DNA of 64,000 nt from Sphingomonas_E sp042693015 (GTDB lineage Bacteria > Pseudomonadota > Alphaproteobacteria > Sphingomonadales > Sphingomonadaceae): NCBI RefSeq assembly GCF_042693015.1, contig NZ_CP170544.1, positions 1,116,001 through 1,180,000 of the forward strand, written 5' to 3'. Below the pieces are notes generated by a model. That model did no database searches. It was not told where the DNA came from and worked only from the letters and a program-made list of their open reading frames with translations. Each line of letters opens with the position of its first letter. Position 1 is the first letter of the stretch. Shown here one piece after another: positions 29,101 to 35,095 of the stretch. Both the position numbers and the translations under genes were made by a program.

Positions 29101-30137
29101 CCGCTCGCCGGCCCTGCGGTGATGCCGGTGGTCTGGCCGACATTCTGGCCGGCGGACAGCACGACCACGCCGTTGTCGATCCCGGCAGAACCGGCATCAT
29201 AGCCGACATTGCCGCCCACCAGCATGGTGATCGCCACATTTTTCGGGATGGCGACCATGTAGATCGCCTGCGGATCGCTGGCTCCGGTCGATGCCACACC
29301 TCCGGTCGAGCCGGTGTGATCGAGGGTGACGTCATCGCCGGCCGATGCGTCGCTGCCGCTCTGCACTTGAATGTCGAACAGGCTGCCGTTGATCGTGATG
29401 CTCGCCTGCTCGGCCGCGACATAAGCGGCGGAGCCATCGACGCGGACGTCACCGCCCTGGACGATGCGCGGCGCGACGAGAGCCACGTAGGAACTGGTCG
29501 CAAGATCGGCATCGTGCAGGGCGTTGATCGTCGCGCCGGCCTGAATGTTGATCGTGGAGCGGCTGTTATCGGTCGCGCCGAAATTATAGATGCCGTTGCC
29601 ATCCAGGAAATCGGCGTCGGAAAGATCGCGCGTCGTGAGAAGCAGGCTGCCGACGTCGATCGACGCCTGCGATCCGATGATGAGGCCATTCGGGCTGTAG
29701 AACCACACCGCGCCGCCGCGCGGGCCGCCATCGCGGCTGCCGACAAAGCTTTCGATACCGCCATTCAGCAACACAGACCTGCCGGCCGCGGCGCCGCCGG
29801 GCAGAATGCGGTTGAGCACGGTGTAATTGCCACCCGTGCTTTCGAAGGTGGCGGTGGTATCGACCGGCTGGAACTGGATGGGGGCTGTGCCGCCGCCGGT
29901 GTCCGTAGGCCGCCAGTTGACGATGGCGTTGGGCGCGTTGACCGTGACGATCGTCTGCCCCGGCGCGGTGGAAACCGTCGCGCCGGTCGGCGTGCCGATG
30001 ACGCTGCCCTGAAAGGATTGCGCCACGGCTGGCTGATGGCCGAGCGCCGCCATCACCGTGCCCAGCGCGCAGGACGAAAGCAGCGGGAGGCGCGACTGCC
30101 TGCGGTGTGCTTGCGGATGCAAAACCGTACCGGACAT
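20139..30137 (-). CDS. Giant filamentous-hemagglutinin-like adhesin (TpsA), two-partner secretion
   Basis: 3332 residues, uninterrupted. A long signal peptide (about 1-42, ending PAVAQ) is followed by a TPS secretion domain (about 43-260) with the SPNGLIIG variant of the NPNGI motif. The body is a beta-helix of Gly/Ala/Asn/Ser-rich strands; residues about 480-2200 carry dozens of degenerate GGxGGxGxGG turns, then a more regular helix to about 3100. Near the C-terminus sit two Cys six residues apart (about 3192 and 3199), then an acidic tail with four VTG-type repeats. There is no obvious autotransporter or sorting domain. The ATG at 30137 follows GAGAGG. The TpsB gene lies 53 bp upstream. Expected role: surface adhesion, autoaggregation or biofilm; ligand unknown. 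Confidence 0.93.
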   Translation of the reverse strand: MSGTVLHPQAHRRQSRLPLLSSCALGTVMAALGHQPAVAQSFQGSVIGTPTGATVSTAPGQTIVTVNAPNAIVNWRPTDTGGGTAPIQFQPVDTTATFESTGGNYTVLNRILPGGAAAGRSVLLNGGIESFVGSRDGGPRGGAVWFYSPNGLIIGSQASIDVGSLLLTTRDLSDADFLDGNGIYNFGATDNSRSTINIQAGATINALHDADLATSSYVALVAPRIVQGGDVRVDGSAAYVAAEQASITINGSLFDIQVQSGSDASAGDDVTLDHTGSTGGVASTGASDPQAIYMVAIPKNVAITMLVGGNVGYDAGSAGIDNGVVVLSAGQNVGQTTGITAGPASGVGANFTVTAQQLSSDTTIVARTNALVDVADLSSGTDLVAGNLVIQGGASSTLQIRDGASAQFIVPDTDLDGFGLIVRTSNTDDSSVRIRGTAAVQLGTNASLETDRGLNISARVDDNGIARGGFANLTAGTGSSILVDNGLFIDAAGSSQQADAFGGNVQVQLTGATLTAGSLFVDASGGAGFGPNGANATGGTVTVSVNNSTISAVNGIVIDAGGFGGGAFDGGVGGIGRGGSANLTVSGAASSISSLANLEIRAAGFGGGDATDGSGNGIAGGDGFGGSASFIQQDGSVSVDTLVVDAAGRGGNGVDSEDLAVRGGAAGQGVGGTATLTTTGGSLAADTFDILAFGEGGDGGAGVEAGEVGYGTGTSPDGGDAGAATGGTAIASIGSTLNGVVLNVNANAIAGQAGSSDFGDVGNGADAFAGGAAGAGGATLAFTGSTTTTLTATNVTASAVGSGGLRGGTALGGDAVISRAGTGVARLGTTSFDVSATGGSASLDGAQAGDASAGEGSILVSGGLLELDTLDFQVDAVGGSTFFGGAGGIGGDATGGIATIDVAGGSFTLATSLAVQADGQGGGGVTAGFGRGGRVDFAVGPGGFFSLNDASDLLLTASGTGGNGSGSQIARPAEIGGDGFGGTVTFQVASASIDITDDLRFDASGIGGSTTGTGGNATGGTITASVVGGGSVTVDGELVVNAVAIGGNAVIGGSADAGDIDLSVSSNGIFQVADLTTIRASGSGGLGAYDGDGGAGSGGSFAITVASGSTGSSIALDGGLDVAASGFGGGSQQQGFSGTGNGGQGGLGTGGSISLRNAGGSLSVTDVTTLRAEGFGGDTRDIGDAGAGAGGSILVDAAAGTSDLDSLLLSVSGSGGVAGEFGYGTGGNGGTGTGGSAVITVGTGSLGTTGITLAAGGFGGDGGSGDLDGTLGLINGGRGGDGTGGTASITIASGTLTSGSVNLSVDGDAGNGGNGFSGATAGVGGVGTAGGFGGGPGGATLAITGGGSFESSDLFLSALGSGGGGGFSDVIQPDLPSGADGGAAFGGLARITVSDGSLTTTFTTLDARAFGGNADFGSSTTPPAIGGSATGGTAELLVGAAGSASFDSLSATSFASAGGFFFTRIGNAQGGTSRVSIDGGTLVVTSFLDLNAGAEGERGIGLGPTIAGGTAIFEALNGATVDYSGNLRIDASATIFSGEGGFFQALSGDDIGILGVGDGTAVGGTATMTLDGVSLDLGGDLTLDASGSAQAPGASAQGGTATLVVRNGGALTVGGDTELDASGFGADGDSGGSGIGGTVTLRADAGTIAAGQIFLDASGTGGSSFVAAPGGSASGGAILIDIASSATQAGSISAGSLNASAGAEGGSGDIDTFADTSSTSGGDATGGSITVTAAGALTVTDGIILDAAGNGGAAFAGGVGGTGTGGTIAITTSVSGAGVGNISAAAIDLAASGTGGVAIDPSEFTESDLDLTAASGGTGIGGGVTLTLGGGSITGAINASISGTGQDGAASLDGQGGAGGSATGGSFALIRSGGTLAGGYTADIGATAGNGGVGRLGGAGGAGGSAVGGSFNFSLIGDGQSFTLADPLNLILAAVGGAGGDAIDGTVAGGAGGAGGSATGGNLILAVSGDGASLTLAGLSLDATATGGVGGNGGGGTQGGAGGAGGLATGGTALLSADLGTLTIADGGRGTTIDVSATGGLGGTGGSATDGSGSVGGTGGNALAGNIDVRATGGSIVADTLALTSVGRGGDGGVGGTGGASGTGGAGAGGRIRLATLDDSDTGATGSITAGFTNLVASSIAGSGALPGQETAGRIEIYQQSAAASGFIQFASLNATAQGTSLDSAVSAIDLLADGGTIRVTDSAFLDAGGYVFLRANGAGVIVGDLLAVSSDQFIVGSHSQPSGSGDTIRARQAFFSAVTDVDLGNGTTVRAGDITASAGRNIVLATAIADNDIDLSAAGAITATTLRAGDDIIVNGGSIAIGSATTTGLGVDDETGYGGDGLGNVYLTATDGILFDASAGDGVDVDAFGQLLLSSGGDTAFGELVSADAGMDIIAQGRIDGAAASLVTGGAARFYVGDGNLTLTSLDAGSLATLDAEGGEIVGNGLALAGAVTITDLLRLRNGDILVSADQGITIGRAEAQSGAALTLASANGTVSLTSNGAIGGGLLEAISITGTSISTGDLAAADSIAITATASDYTAGSLTTATGDITVQAAGLVTLDTVRAGGDVSLTSTNGLVAVTTDLSAGGQIDAIGTSVTLVSLGGLNIDTLRATDGDILVQAGGAIALGDPQATGNITITNGVGMEGDPDAALTITANSLNAGGNVLVSGQGDIAVQSANAGGDVVLSTASAASLDSGTAGRDLVINVQTAIAAGDLVAGRDLELVTRLAGGDTRILPRSITLASGRAGDDIILAGFGQVEAGTLVTTGTGEDAGGLQYGNPVGSSVYIISEMGTAIQVVNAADNIEYFNTAETRDGFMVSDGSGGITVGRQTAGGNIRALNTHSGIDFQDVIAGGTISLDAGQSQAADVRLVTAQAGQSIGVTARGLVTLGGDIAAPDISVASHDITLFSGEGGTRIGIDTDTITLTNIGPRRSQIGGAAAGDAWSLSNDEFGRLSAHTITLAADTSDITVGQLDIIGSAGQDTATRRRNLTGSDLVIRSEGVVLVNGAVSLIGAGADDRLTLSAGNRVMVDTAGGSVSLTGQGGALGGTLIFDAGTIFVGTTQAWADIQGMSDINAKDERLGNSDGINNPEGFIRANGLEFRASNGVYIQNTGTDRNPSGERAGFTAGSGGVTIVSKGDGAPIEIVINGRQLLADGSFASGADLIPLLILRGEGDATMASFNPRSTANGCLIVGFSCRFDLPERIGIPQQDIITALDPEEDFDGETGLVRAINQPVIQFAEATGLSSEPVIEEPVTGSGNEDLWTGGGADGGTEIQQQVTGTRKDDEDEGADDASTVNQQVTGTRNENLDEQVTGTRNEAQDDEEQPKPQ
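20169..20372 (-). repeat. Four imperfect VTG-TRN repeats in the adhesin tail
   Basis: The last ~80 residues of TpsA contain PVTGSGNED, QVTGTRKDD, QVTGTRNEN and QVTGTRNEA, separated by acidic spacers of unequal length. The DNA copies (GTGCCGGTGACCTG core, plus strand) are similar but not identical. The motif looks like a repeated recognition or cleavage site. Confidence 0.85.
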
Positions 30138-30190
30138 AATCAACCTCTCGAACTTTCGAACTCTGTTACGTCTATGGCTTCAGCAGATGA

Positions 30191-32011
30191 TCACTGGAGC
30201 CAGGGGTAAAGCCGCGTCGTCAGCGATATGAGGAGGCGAGCGTCGGGCTTGTGCAGCGCAATGCCCGCCGAAGTGGCCGTCGGGATCTTCTCCAGCCCCT
30301 TGGCGAGCGTCACATCGAGCCGCCCGCGATCGCCGTAAACCAGCCGGACGCCGCCGCCCGCCGAGGACAATTCCTGCGGATCGGCCACGAACGGCGCGGT
30401 CGGTTGATCACGGTTCCAGATCCACGCCTTGTCGAAGAAGACGAAAGGCTGGAACGTGAGATCGTCCCGCGCATTGGGCGCCATCCGGCCGTAGCGGAGC
30501 TCGGCCTGGAAACCGACGCCGGTGTCGCCGATCAGCGCGCCCGGATCATAGCCGCGGCCGACGGTATAATTGCCGGCCGAGAATTCCTCGTAACTGAGGA
30601 GCGCGCTGTTGGTGAACTGAGCCCGTGGCGACAAGGAGAAGGTGATGTTCGGCACCGGCCGGAATTCGCCGACCATCGTGTAGCGCGCCAGCGACGCGGT
30701 GGGATCGCCTTCGATACGGCTGGGCGGGGTGGCACCATTCAGGAAGCAGGAGAGATAAGGAGGTCCGCCGCACCCCTCGGACGCGCCGAACATGTCGAGA
30801 CCGAAGCGGACTTCCAGCGAGCCGGCGAAACGCCAGCGGGGCTCGCCGATGCTGAAACCGCCGACGCTCATCAGGCTTTGCGGATCGATCATGTCGAAAT
30901 CGAGCCGCCCGTAAAGCACGCGCAGCCGATCGCGGGTCAGCGGCAGGAAGCCGCTATCGTTACCAAAGCGGACGTCCTGGTCGATCAGTTCGAAGCCCAG
31001 CGCCGCGCGCAGATTGCTATCCTGCCGGCGGACAAGCGGATAGCCGAGCTCCAGCCCGGCAACCATGGTTTCGGACTTGATGCGGCCATTAACATCGTCG
31101 CCGAGATCGGGTTCGGACCAGGCATAAGTGAAGCGGCCGCCGAGCGTCAGCCCTTCGCTGCCGATGCGCAGATCATAGCCGAGCTGGAGCACGCGCTGCT
31201 CGTCGATCTGGGGCGTCGCGTAGAAACCCAGGGTCGCGCGATCGCCCTGGCCGAGGAGGTCGTAGAATTCGCCGCGCAACTGGCCGCCCCAGCGGCCGAC
31301 ATCATGCGATCCGAAATTCTGGACGCTGGCGTCGATGACGAAGGGAATCTTCTCGACCGAAACCTCGCCGATCACCTCGCCGGGAGCGGTGCCGGCGGGG
31401 CGGAGCATCAGCCGGACGTCGAAGCCGGGCAGGTCGCGCGCGAGGAGGAGATAGCGTTCGGCCTCCTTCTCGTTGAAGGCTTCGCGCCCCTTGATCTCGT
31501 TGAGGTAGCCGGCGATCAGCTTTTCGGCCTTGCCGGCGTCACCCCGGACCTGGACCGCGACCAGTTTCGCCATCAGCACATCGAAATGGATGACGCCATT
31601 TTCGATGCGCTGGGGTGGCACCTGCACGGCGGCGAGGTAGCCGGCGCGCCGCAGGATCGTCGCGGACGCATCGCGAATCTCGCAGACGGTGGCGATCGGC
31701 ACGGTCTTGCCGAGATAGGCCTCATAAGCGGGCCGCAGCGTTCCCGGCGCCACGACGCGCAGATTGTCGAAGTGGACCTCCGATACCTGGACGGTGATGT
31801 CCTTGAACTTCTCGTCGGCGAGCGGGCAGGGGGCCCGTTCGACCCCGCCCTCGACCGTCAGCCGCGAGGGTGCGGCGGGCACGGGCGCCACCGGCGGGCG
31901 TGTGATCTCCTCCCGCGTCGGGCCAGCCCGCACCTGTGCGGAGGCCGGCGCTGCCGTAGCGAGCAGTGCCAGAACGAGAAGCGATCCTGTAGATCCGCCC
32001 AAGGCCTTCAT
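30191..32011 (-). CDS. TpsB outer-membrane transporter (ShlB/FhaC/HecB family)
   Basis: 606 residues. It exports the TpsA partner across the outer membrane. A signal peptide (about 1-26, ending ASA) precedes a POTRA region (about 60-200), where VHFDNLRVV and the following repeats fit POTRA folds. The C-terminal part is a 16-strand-type barrel, with GRGYDPGALIGDTG as the L6-loop (V/G)RGY motif essential in this Omp85 family. The end LTTRLYPWLQ lacks the usual terminal Phe but keeps aromatic spacing. The ATG at 32011 follows AGGGGAG; an upstream extension is rejected. Its neighbour 53 bp downstream is its obvious substrate, TpsA. Confidence 0.93.
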   Translation of the reverse strand: MKALGGSTGSLLVLALLATAAPASAQVRAGPTREEITRPPVAPVPAAPSRLTVEGGVERAPCPLADEKFKDITVQVSEVHFDNLRVVAPGTLRPAYEAYLGKTVPIATVCEIRDASATILRRAGYLAAVQVPPQRIENGVIHFDVLMAKLVAVQVRGDAGKAEKLIAGYLNEIKGREAFNEKEAERYLLLARDLPGFDVRLMLRPAGTAPGEVIGEVSVEKIPFVIDASVQNFGSHDVGRWGGQLRGEFYDLLGQGDRATLGFYATPQIDEQRVLQLGYDLRIGSEGLTLGGRFTYAWSEPDLGDDVNGRIKSETMVAGLELGYPLVRRQDSNLRAALGFELIDQDVRFGNDSGFLPLTRDRLRVLYGRLDFDMIDPQSLMSVGGFSIGEPRWRFAGSLEVRFGLDMFGASEGCGGPPYLSCFLNGATPPSRIEGDPTASLARYTMVGEFRPVPNITFSLSPRAQFTNSALLSYEEFSAGNYTVGRGYDPGALIGDTGVGFQAELRYGRMAPNARDDLTFQPFVFFDKAWIWNRDQPTAPFVADPQELSSAGGGVRLVYGDRGRLDVTLAKGLEKIPTATSAGIALHKPDARLLISLTTRLYPWLQ

Positions 32012-32291
32012 CCGCGCTCCCCTTGCGCATCCTGACAATGCCGAGGGTTATCCCCCGGCCGGCAGAAACGCCGCCCGAACCGTCCCTTCGACGATGCCGA
32101 AAAAGCCGGGTCAATTCGAAGCGGCATGCTGCCGTCATGGCTCAGCACGAAGACGGGATCACCCGGCCTGTGCATATCGGCAAGCCACGCCCGAGGCATG
32201 CCGCGGCCGGGGATTTCCCCCATCCCGTACAATATTTTGGCTACCAGCCCGGCCCCGCCATTTCAAGCGCGACCGGGCCGTAAAACCGCGA
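32012..32291. other. 280-bp gap between regulatory and secretion halves of the block
   Basis: No credible ORF. It probably holds the promoter or leader of tpsB-tpsA. GC-rich inverted segments (CCCGGCCC near 32250 and CGGGCC near 32275) could form a weak hairpin after the FecR-like gene, which would partly insulate tpsBA from the three upstream genes. Confidence 0.45.
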
Positions 32292-33059
32292 TTAGCTGGC
32301 CGGCGAGTCCGGGATCGCGACCATTTCGATCAGCATATCGAGCTGGGCGGTGCAGCCCTTGGTGATCAGCTTCGACGCCATGTCCTCAAGACCAGCGGTC
32401 TCGGCGCCCAGCAGCGCAAAGCGCAACTCGGTCGGCGCCGCCTGTCCGGCCCAGCTAACTTTGTAGCGAGCACCTTCGGAAACCGGCAGCGACGCGGGCC
32501 ACGGGGCCTTGGATTGGCCCTGCGTCCATTGCACGGTTCCAGCCTTGCCGGTGCCGACGTTGGTGAGCGTCGCGGTTCCCGCCGCCCCGCCTTCGGGACG
32601 CCACAGCGTCACCGCCGCCGGATCGGCTACGCATACGGTTGCCGAGCGCTCGACATCGACGAACCAGATGTTGGGGCTGCGCGCCGCATCCGTGGAGGCC
32701 GGCGCGACGGCGGTGGCCTGCGGCGGAATGCCGCGCGTCGCCCCCGGGCGAGCCCGTCGGCTGGAAACCTGGGCGAAGGTCTCGCGCGAGTCGCTCGCCT
32801 GGTTGGACGAGACCGTCGGGCTGAACGTGCCCGGCCCCTTGAGCGTGCGCGTGCCCTTGCTGTCGAGAATGACGACCTGGTCGCCAGCTTTCAGCGCGAT
32901 CTGGCCGTTATCGGCCAGTTGCTTGCCCGCCGGATAGGCCTTGGCAGACGGGCCGCTGGACCGGACGACCAGAGTGGCCGCCGATGCACCGACACCGCAA
33001 GTCGCTATCACCAGCGCCGCAACCGCCGCTGATGGCTTGATAAAATCAGTCCAAGACAA
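32292..33059 (-). CDS. Small secreted FecR-like/hypothetical protein of the CHAT-cyclase block
   Basis: 255 residues. I place the start at the TTG at 33059, because GGGAGG lies six to nine bases upstream and it yields a clean signal peptide (about 1-28, ending ASAA); it overlaps the cyclase stop by 14 bp, so translation is coupled. Residues about 30-75 (YPAGKQLADNGQIALKAGDQVVIL, then GTRTLKGPGTF; the string is split here) resemble the FecR-like beta-strand module often found near CHASE2 proteins. The C-terminal half has beta-rich segments and two or three Cys (VCVADP, KGCTAQ). Exported; possibly a periplasmic ligand or modulator for the CHASE2 sensor. The function is not known. Confidence 0.72.
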   Translation of the reverse strand: MSWTDFIKPSAAVAALVIATCGVGASAATLVVRSSGPSAKAYPAGKQLADNGQIALKAGDQVVILDSKGTRTLKGPGTFSPTVSSNQASDSRETFAQVSSRRARPGATRGIPPQATAVAPASTDAARSPNIWFVDVERSATVCVADPAAVTLWRPEGGAAGTATLTNVGTGKAGTVQWTQGQSKAPWPASLPVSEGARYKVSWAGQAAPTELRFALLGAETAGLEDMASKLITKGCTAQLDMLIEMVAIPDSPAS

Positions 33060-35091
33060 AGTTACCTCCCGGTCCCACCTCACGCAGACGGTACACCAGA
33101 TTGGCGATTGCCGCATCCTCCGGATGGTCTGACGCATATCTTTCCAACTCATCGATCGCACGCTCATCTCCTTCATCGAACCGTGCGACCAGCGCAGCGA
33201 GTTGCGCCACATCATCTTCGGAGAGATGCGGCACTGGTTCATATACGGAGAAGGGGGTCGATCGGCCGCGTACCGCGACGCGCCCCATCGGACGAAAGTG
33301 CGAAAATTTCGATCGCTTCGCCACGGTTTCGCTGACAAGCACCGTGGTTTTCAACTGCTTGTTGGCGCTTTCCAGCCGCGCGGCGGTGTTCATGCTGTCG
33401 CCGAGCGCGGTATATTGGATGCGGCCCTCGCCACCGAAATTGCCGACGATCGCCTCGCCGAAATGCAGGCCGACGCGCGTGCAGCCGATCGGCGGCACGC
33501 CTTCGGGGGCGGAACGGCGAAACTCCTCGCCCACCTCATACATGGCGAGCGCGGCAGCGACTGCGCGATCGGGGTCGTCGGGCCGGCTGATCGGCGCGCC
33601 CCAGAAAGCGACGACGGCATCGCCGACGAACTTGTCGATCGTCCCGCCATGGCGCAGCACCGTCTCGCTCAACACATCGAGATAGCGGTTGAGCAGGAAG
33701 GCGACCATTTCCGGCGCAATCGCGTGGCTGAGCTTGGTGAAGCCTTCGAGATCGGTGAACAGGGCATAGATCTCGCGCTTTTCGCCATGCAGCGCCAGCT
33801 GATCGGGATCGCGCATGATCTGGTTGGCGACGTCGCGCGGCAGATATTTGCCGAGCGCCGACTGGGCGAAACGCCGCTGCTCCGATCCGACCGCGCGCGC
33901 CGCGGTGCCGACGGCGGCAAAGGCAAGGAACCAGCCGGCAATCCAGCCGAAGACCGGCAGATGCTGGGTGTCCACATCCTGCGCCTGCGCCCAGTAGGGA
34001 ATGAGCAGGATGATCGCGATCTGGATGGCGAGGATCAGCGCCAGCAGCCAGGGCCGCACGTCGAGCATCGCGGTCAGCGATCCCGCGGCGACCACCAGGA
34101 TCGCGGCCGCCCACAGCATCCAGGACGGCACGCCCTTGAACATCGCGCCATCGAGCAATTGGGCGAGCATATGGGCGTGGACCTCCAGCCCGATCGTGGT
34201 GCCGCCGATGACGCGTGTGGCCGGTGTTTCGAACTGGTCGACATCGAATATGTCACCACCGATCAGAACATAGCGCCCGGCGATCTGATCGCGCAGCGCC
34301 TCGGCCGGAAAATCGCCGGTGAAGAGCTGGATCGGCAGCTTGGCGAAGACGGGCCGTTCGGGATCGACCGGATAACGGAAGCGGATCGCGCCGGTATATT
34401 GGCGGAACTCGGGGTGGACGGGTGTCAGCGCATTGGCGAGCAGCGGCGGCAGGCTGGCCGGCTGGTTGGGCCAGCCGCGGATCACATTGTCCGACAGATC
34501 AGATTCGAACAGCACGCTAGCCGGTTTGACGGCGCCACCGGCGATCGATTGCTGGAAGGCGCGGAGAAATTCCTCCTGACCATATTCCACGAAATCGGGA
34601 TTGGTTTCGGCGGACACCAGCGCGAGATAGGTCGGCGTCTTGAGCGCCCTGAACGCATCGACGAGTTGATTGTCCTCGGGCGTAGCCTGGTCGATCAGGA
34701 TATCGATGCCGATCGCCTTGGCGCCGAGCGTATCGAGCTTGGCCAGCGCCTTTGCGAGCGTCGCACGATCGAGCGGCGATCGGCGGCCGGTTTCGATCAG
34801 CGTCTGATCGTTGAACACGACCATGACGATGCGATCATCCTGCTCCGTGCGCGGCGCCGACGATGTGGCGCGCACGTCGTAAAGCATCCGCTCAATGTCG
34901 GAGGCAAGCGGCACCTTTTCCCAGCTATAGCGTGCGATGAACAGCGCCAACCCGAGGATCAGGAAGGTAACGGCCAGTCGCCAAGGGCCGATCTTGCGCA
35001 GGCTCTGGCGCAGCCGCGTGAACAGGCCGGACGCCGATCGCGTCAGCCGTTCGGTCGCGCCCGCCGCGGCCAGATCCCCCCCGGTGGCCAT
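33046..35091 (-). CDS. CHASE2-domain class III adenylate cyclase
   Basis: 681 residues. One N-terminal TM helix (about 38-55), a periplasmic CHASE2 sensor domain (about 60-320), three TM helices (about 325-405), then a cytoplasmic class III cyclase domain (about 440-640). Metal-binding Asp residues are in FTDLEGFT and KFVGDAVV; the Lys of DKFVGD and the Asp of ALGDSMNTAARLE are the ATP-selecting pair, and the Asn/Arg of NTAARLE are the transition-state residues, so it should make cAMP. The ATG at 35091 sits four bases after the CHAT gene's stop, so I prefer it to the upstream start inside that gene. It probably senses a periplasmic cue, perhaps the FecR-like neighbour. Confidence 0.93.
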   Translation of the reverse strand: MATGGDLAAAGATERLTRSASGLFTRLRQSLRKIGPWRLAVTFLILGLALFIARYSWEKVPLASDIERMLYDVRATSSAPRTEQDDRIVMVVFNDQTLIETGRRSPLDRATLAKALAKLDTLGAKAIGIDILIDQATPEDNQLVDAFRALKTPTYLALVSAETNPDFVEYGQEEFLRAFQQSIAGGAVKPASVLFESDLSDNVIRGWPNQPASLPPLLANALTPVHPEFRQYTGAIRFRYPVDPERPVFAKLPIQLFTGDFPAEALRDQIAGRYVLIGGDIFDVDQFETPATRVIGGTTIGLEVHAHMLAQLLDGAMFKGVPSWMLWAAAILVVAAGSLTAMLDVRPWLLALILAIQIAIILLIPYWAQAQDVDTQHLPVFGWIAGWFLAFAAVGTAARAVGSEQRRFAQSALGKYLPRDVANQIMRDPDQLALHGEKREIYALFTDLEGFTKLSHAIAPEMVAFLLNRYLDVLSETVLRHGGTIDKFVGDAVVAFWGAPISRPDDPDRAVAAALAMYEVGEEFRRSAPEGVPPIGCTRVGLHFGEAIVGNFGGEGRIQYTALGDSMNTAARLESANKQLKTTVLVSETVAKRSKFSHFRPMGRVAVRGRSTPFSVYEPVPHLSEDDVAQLAALVARFDEGDERAIDELERYASDHPEDAAIANLVYRLREVGPGGNFVLD

Positions 35092-35095
35092 GCCG

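Noticed and set aside
23025..30209. Long plus-strand open frames opposite the adhesin gene (for example 23025-25790 and 28134-30209)
   Set aside because: They are the mirror of a GC-rich, repetitive minus-strand gene that has a signal peptide, TPS domain and ribosome-binding site. Their products are Arg/Ala-rich low-complexity without any domain.
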